64,000 bases of DNA from an uncultured Clostridia bacterium. Lineage in GTDB: Bacteria > Bacillota > Clostridia > Christensenellales > Aristaeellaceae. The position numbers and the translations under genes were made by a program. Numbering within the stretch: the first letter of the stretch is position 1; the number at the start of each line of letters is the position of its first letter. The stretch spans positions 8,322-72,321 of the forward strand of contig CAKTZR010000017.1 in the NCBI GenBank assembly GCA_934636105.1, written 5' to 3'. The notes under the pieces are model-generated. The model was not told the origin of the DNA. It ran no database searches and worked only from the letters and a program-made list of their open reading frames with translations. Of the stretch, positions 63,970 to 64,000 are shown piece after piece.

Positions 63970-64000
63970 AAACGAGCTGTCAGCGCGAGCCGCTAAGGCG

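Overview
The window is about 64 kb of GC-rich chromosome from a Gram-positive anaerobe of the class Clostridia (Firmicutes). This rests on sortases with an LPxTG-type surface protein, a perfect CIRCE operator before hrcA-grpE-dnaK-dnaJ, a T-box before thrS, an FMN riboswitch before ribU, TTG/GTG starts with strong Shine-Dalgarno sites, and typical clostridial gene orders (lepA-hemW-hrcA-grpE-dnaK-dnaJ-prmA-rsmE-mtaB-hinT-rpsU and rho-rpmE...yqhQ-prmC-prfA-sua5). A Christensenellales-like gut lineage is a plausible guess, not something the sequence proves. Nearly all of the window is housekeeping chromosome; I see no prophage, CRISPR array, rRNA or tRNA gene.

Layout. 1-3.9 kb: surface module with the end of a class C sortase, a Pro/Thr-stalk pilin-like protein, and a class B sortase fused to a C39-like peptidase. 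4-5.4 kb: MATE exporter (minus). 5.5-7.6 kb: HAD phosphatase, YdcF protein, FMN riboswitch and riboflavin transporter ribU. 7.6-10.3 kb: tsaE-tsaB-rimI and an alpha/beta hydrolase. 10.3-14.7 kb: membrane-anchored MurF-like ligase, D-Ala-D-Ala ligase, LUD protein (minus) and an unknown membrane protein. 14.7-31.8 kb: translation and heat-shock block (lepA to rpsU), a TRM11-like methyltransferase, rho and rpmE. 31.8-37.5 kb: XRE regulator with membrane partner, yqhQ, prmC, prfA, threonylcarbamoyl-AMP synthase and a deoxyinosine glycosylase. 37.6-44.8 kb: pyrimidine nucleoside phosphorylase, a heterodimeric ABC exporter and T-box-thrS. 45-50.8 kb (minus): polA, a dephospho-CoA kinase fused to a lytic transglycosylase, and a peptide-binding protein. 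50.9-54 kb: an Hpt protein (minus) and a zinc ABC importer. 54.2-58.3 kb: DUF5685/J-domain pair, TrmH-type methylase, a small FakA-like protein and ilvA. 58.6-64 kb: an orphan sugar-phosphate transferase, a Y-family polymerase with a YolD-like protein, an MBL protein, an ATC-hydrolase-like protein and a broken membrane gene.

The most unusual material lies between and across genes. An intergenic element (family B) occurs about ten times as two or three consecutive hairpins whose stems change sequence while keeping base pairing; most sense copies lie just upstream of a start codon. A second, MITE-like family (A) abuts the stop codons of three genes. Two domain fusions stand out: CoaE-SLT and sortase B-C39 peptidase. 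Four of the t6A/ms2t6A genes (tsaE, tsaB, sua5/tsaC and mtaB) are present but dispersed. Twelve promoters carry consensus or near-consensus sigma-A hexamers spaced exactly 17 bp.
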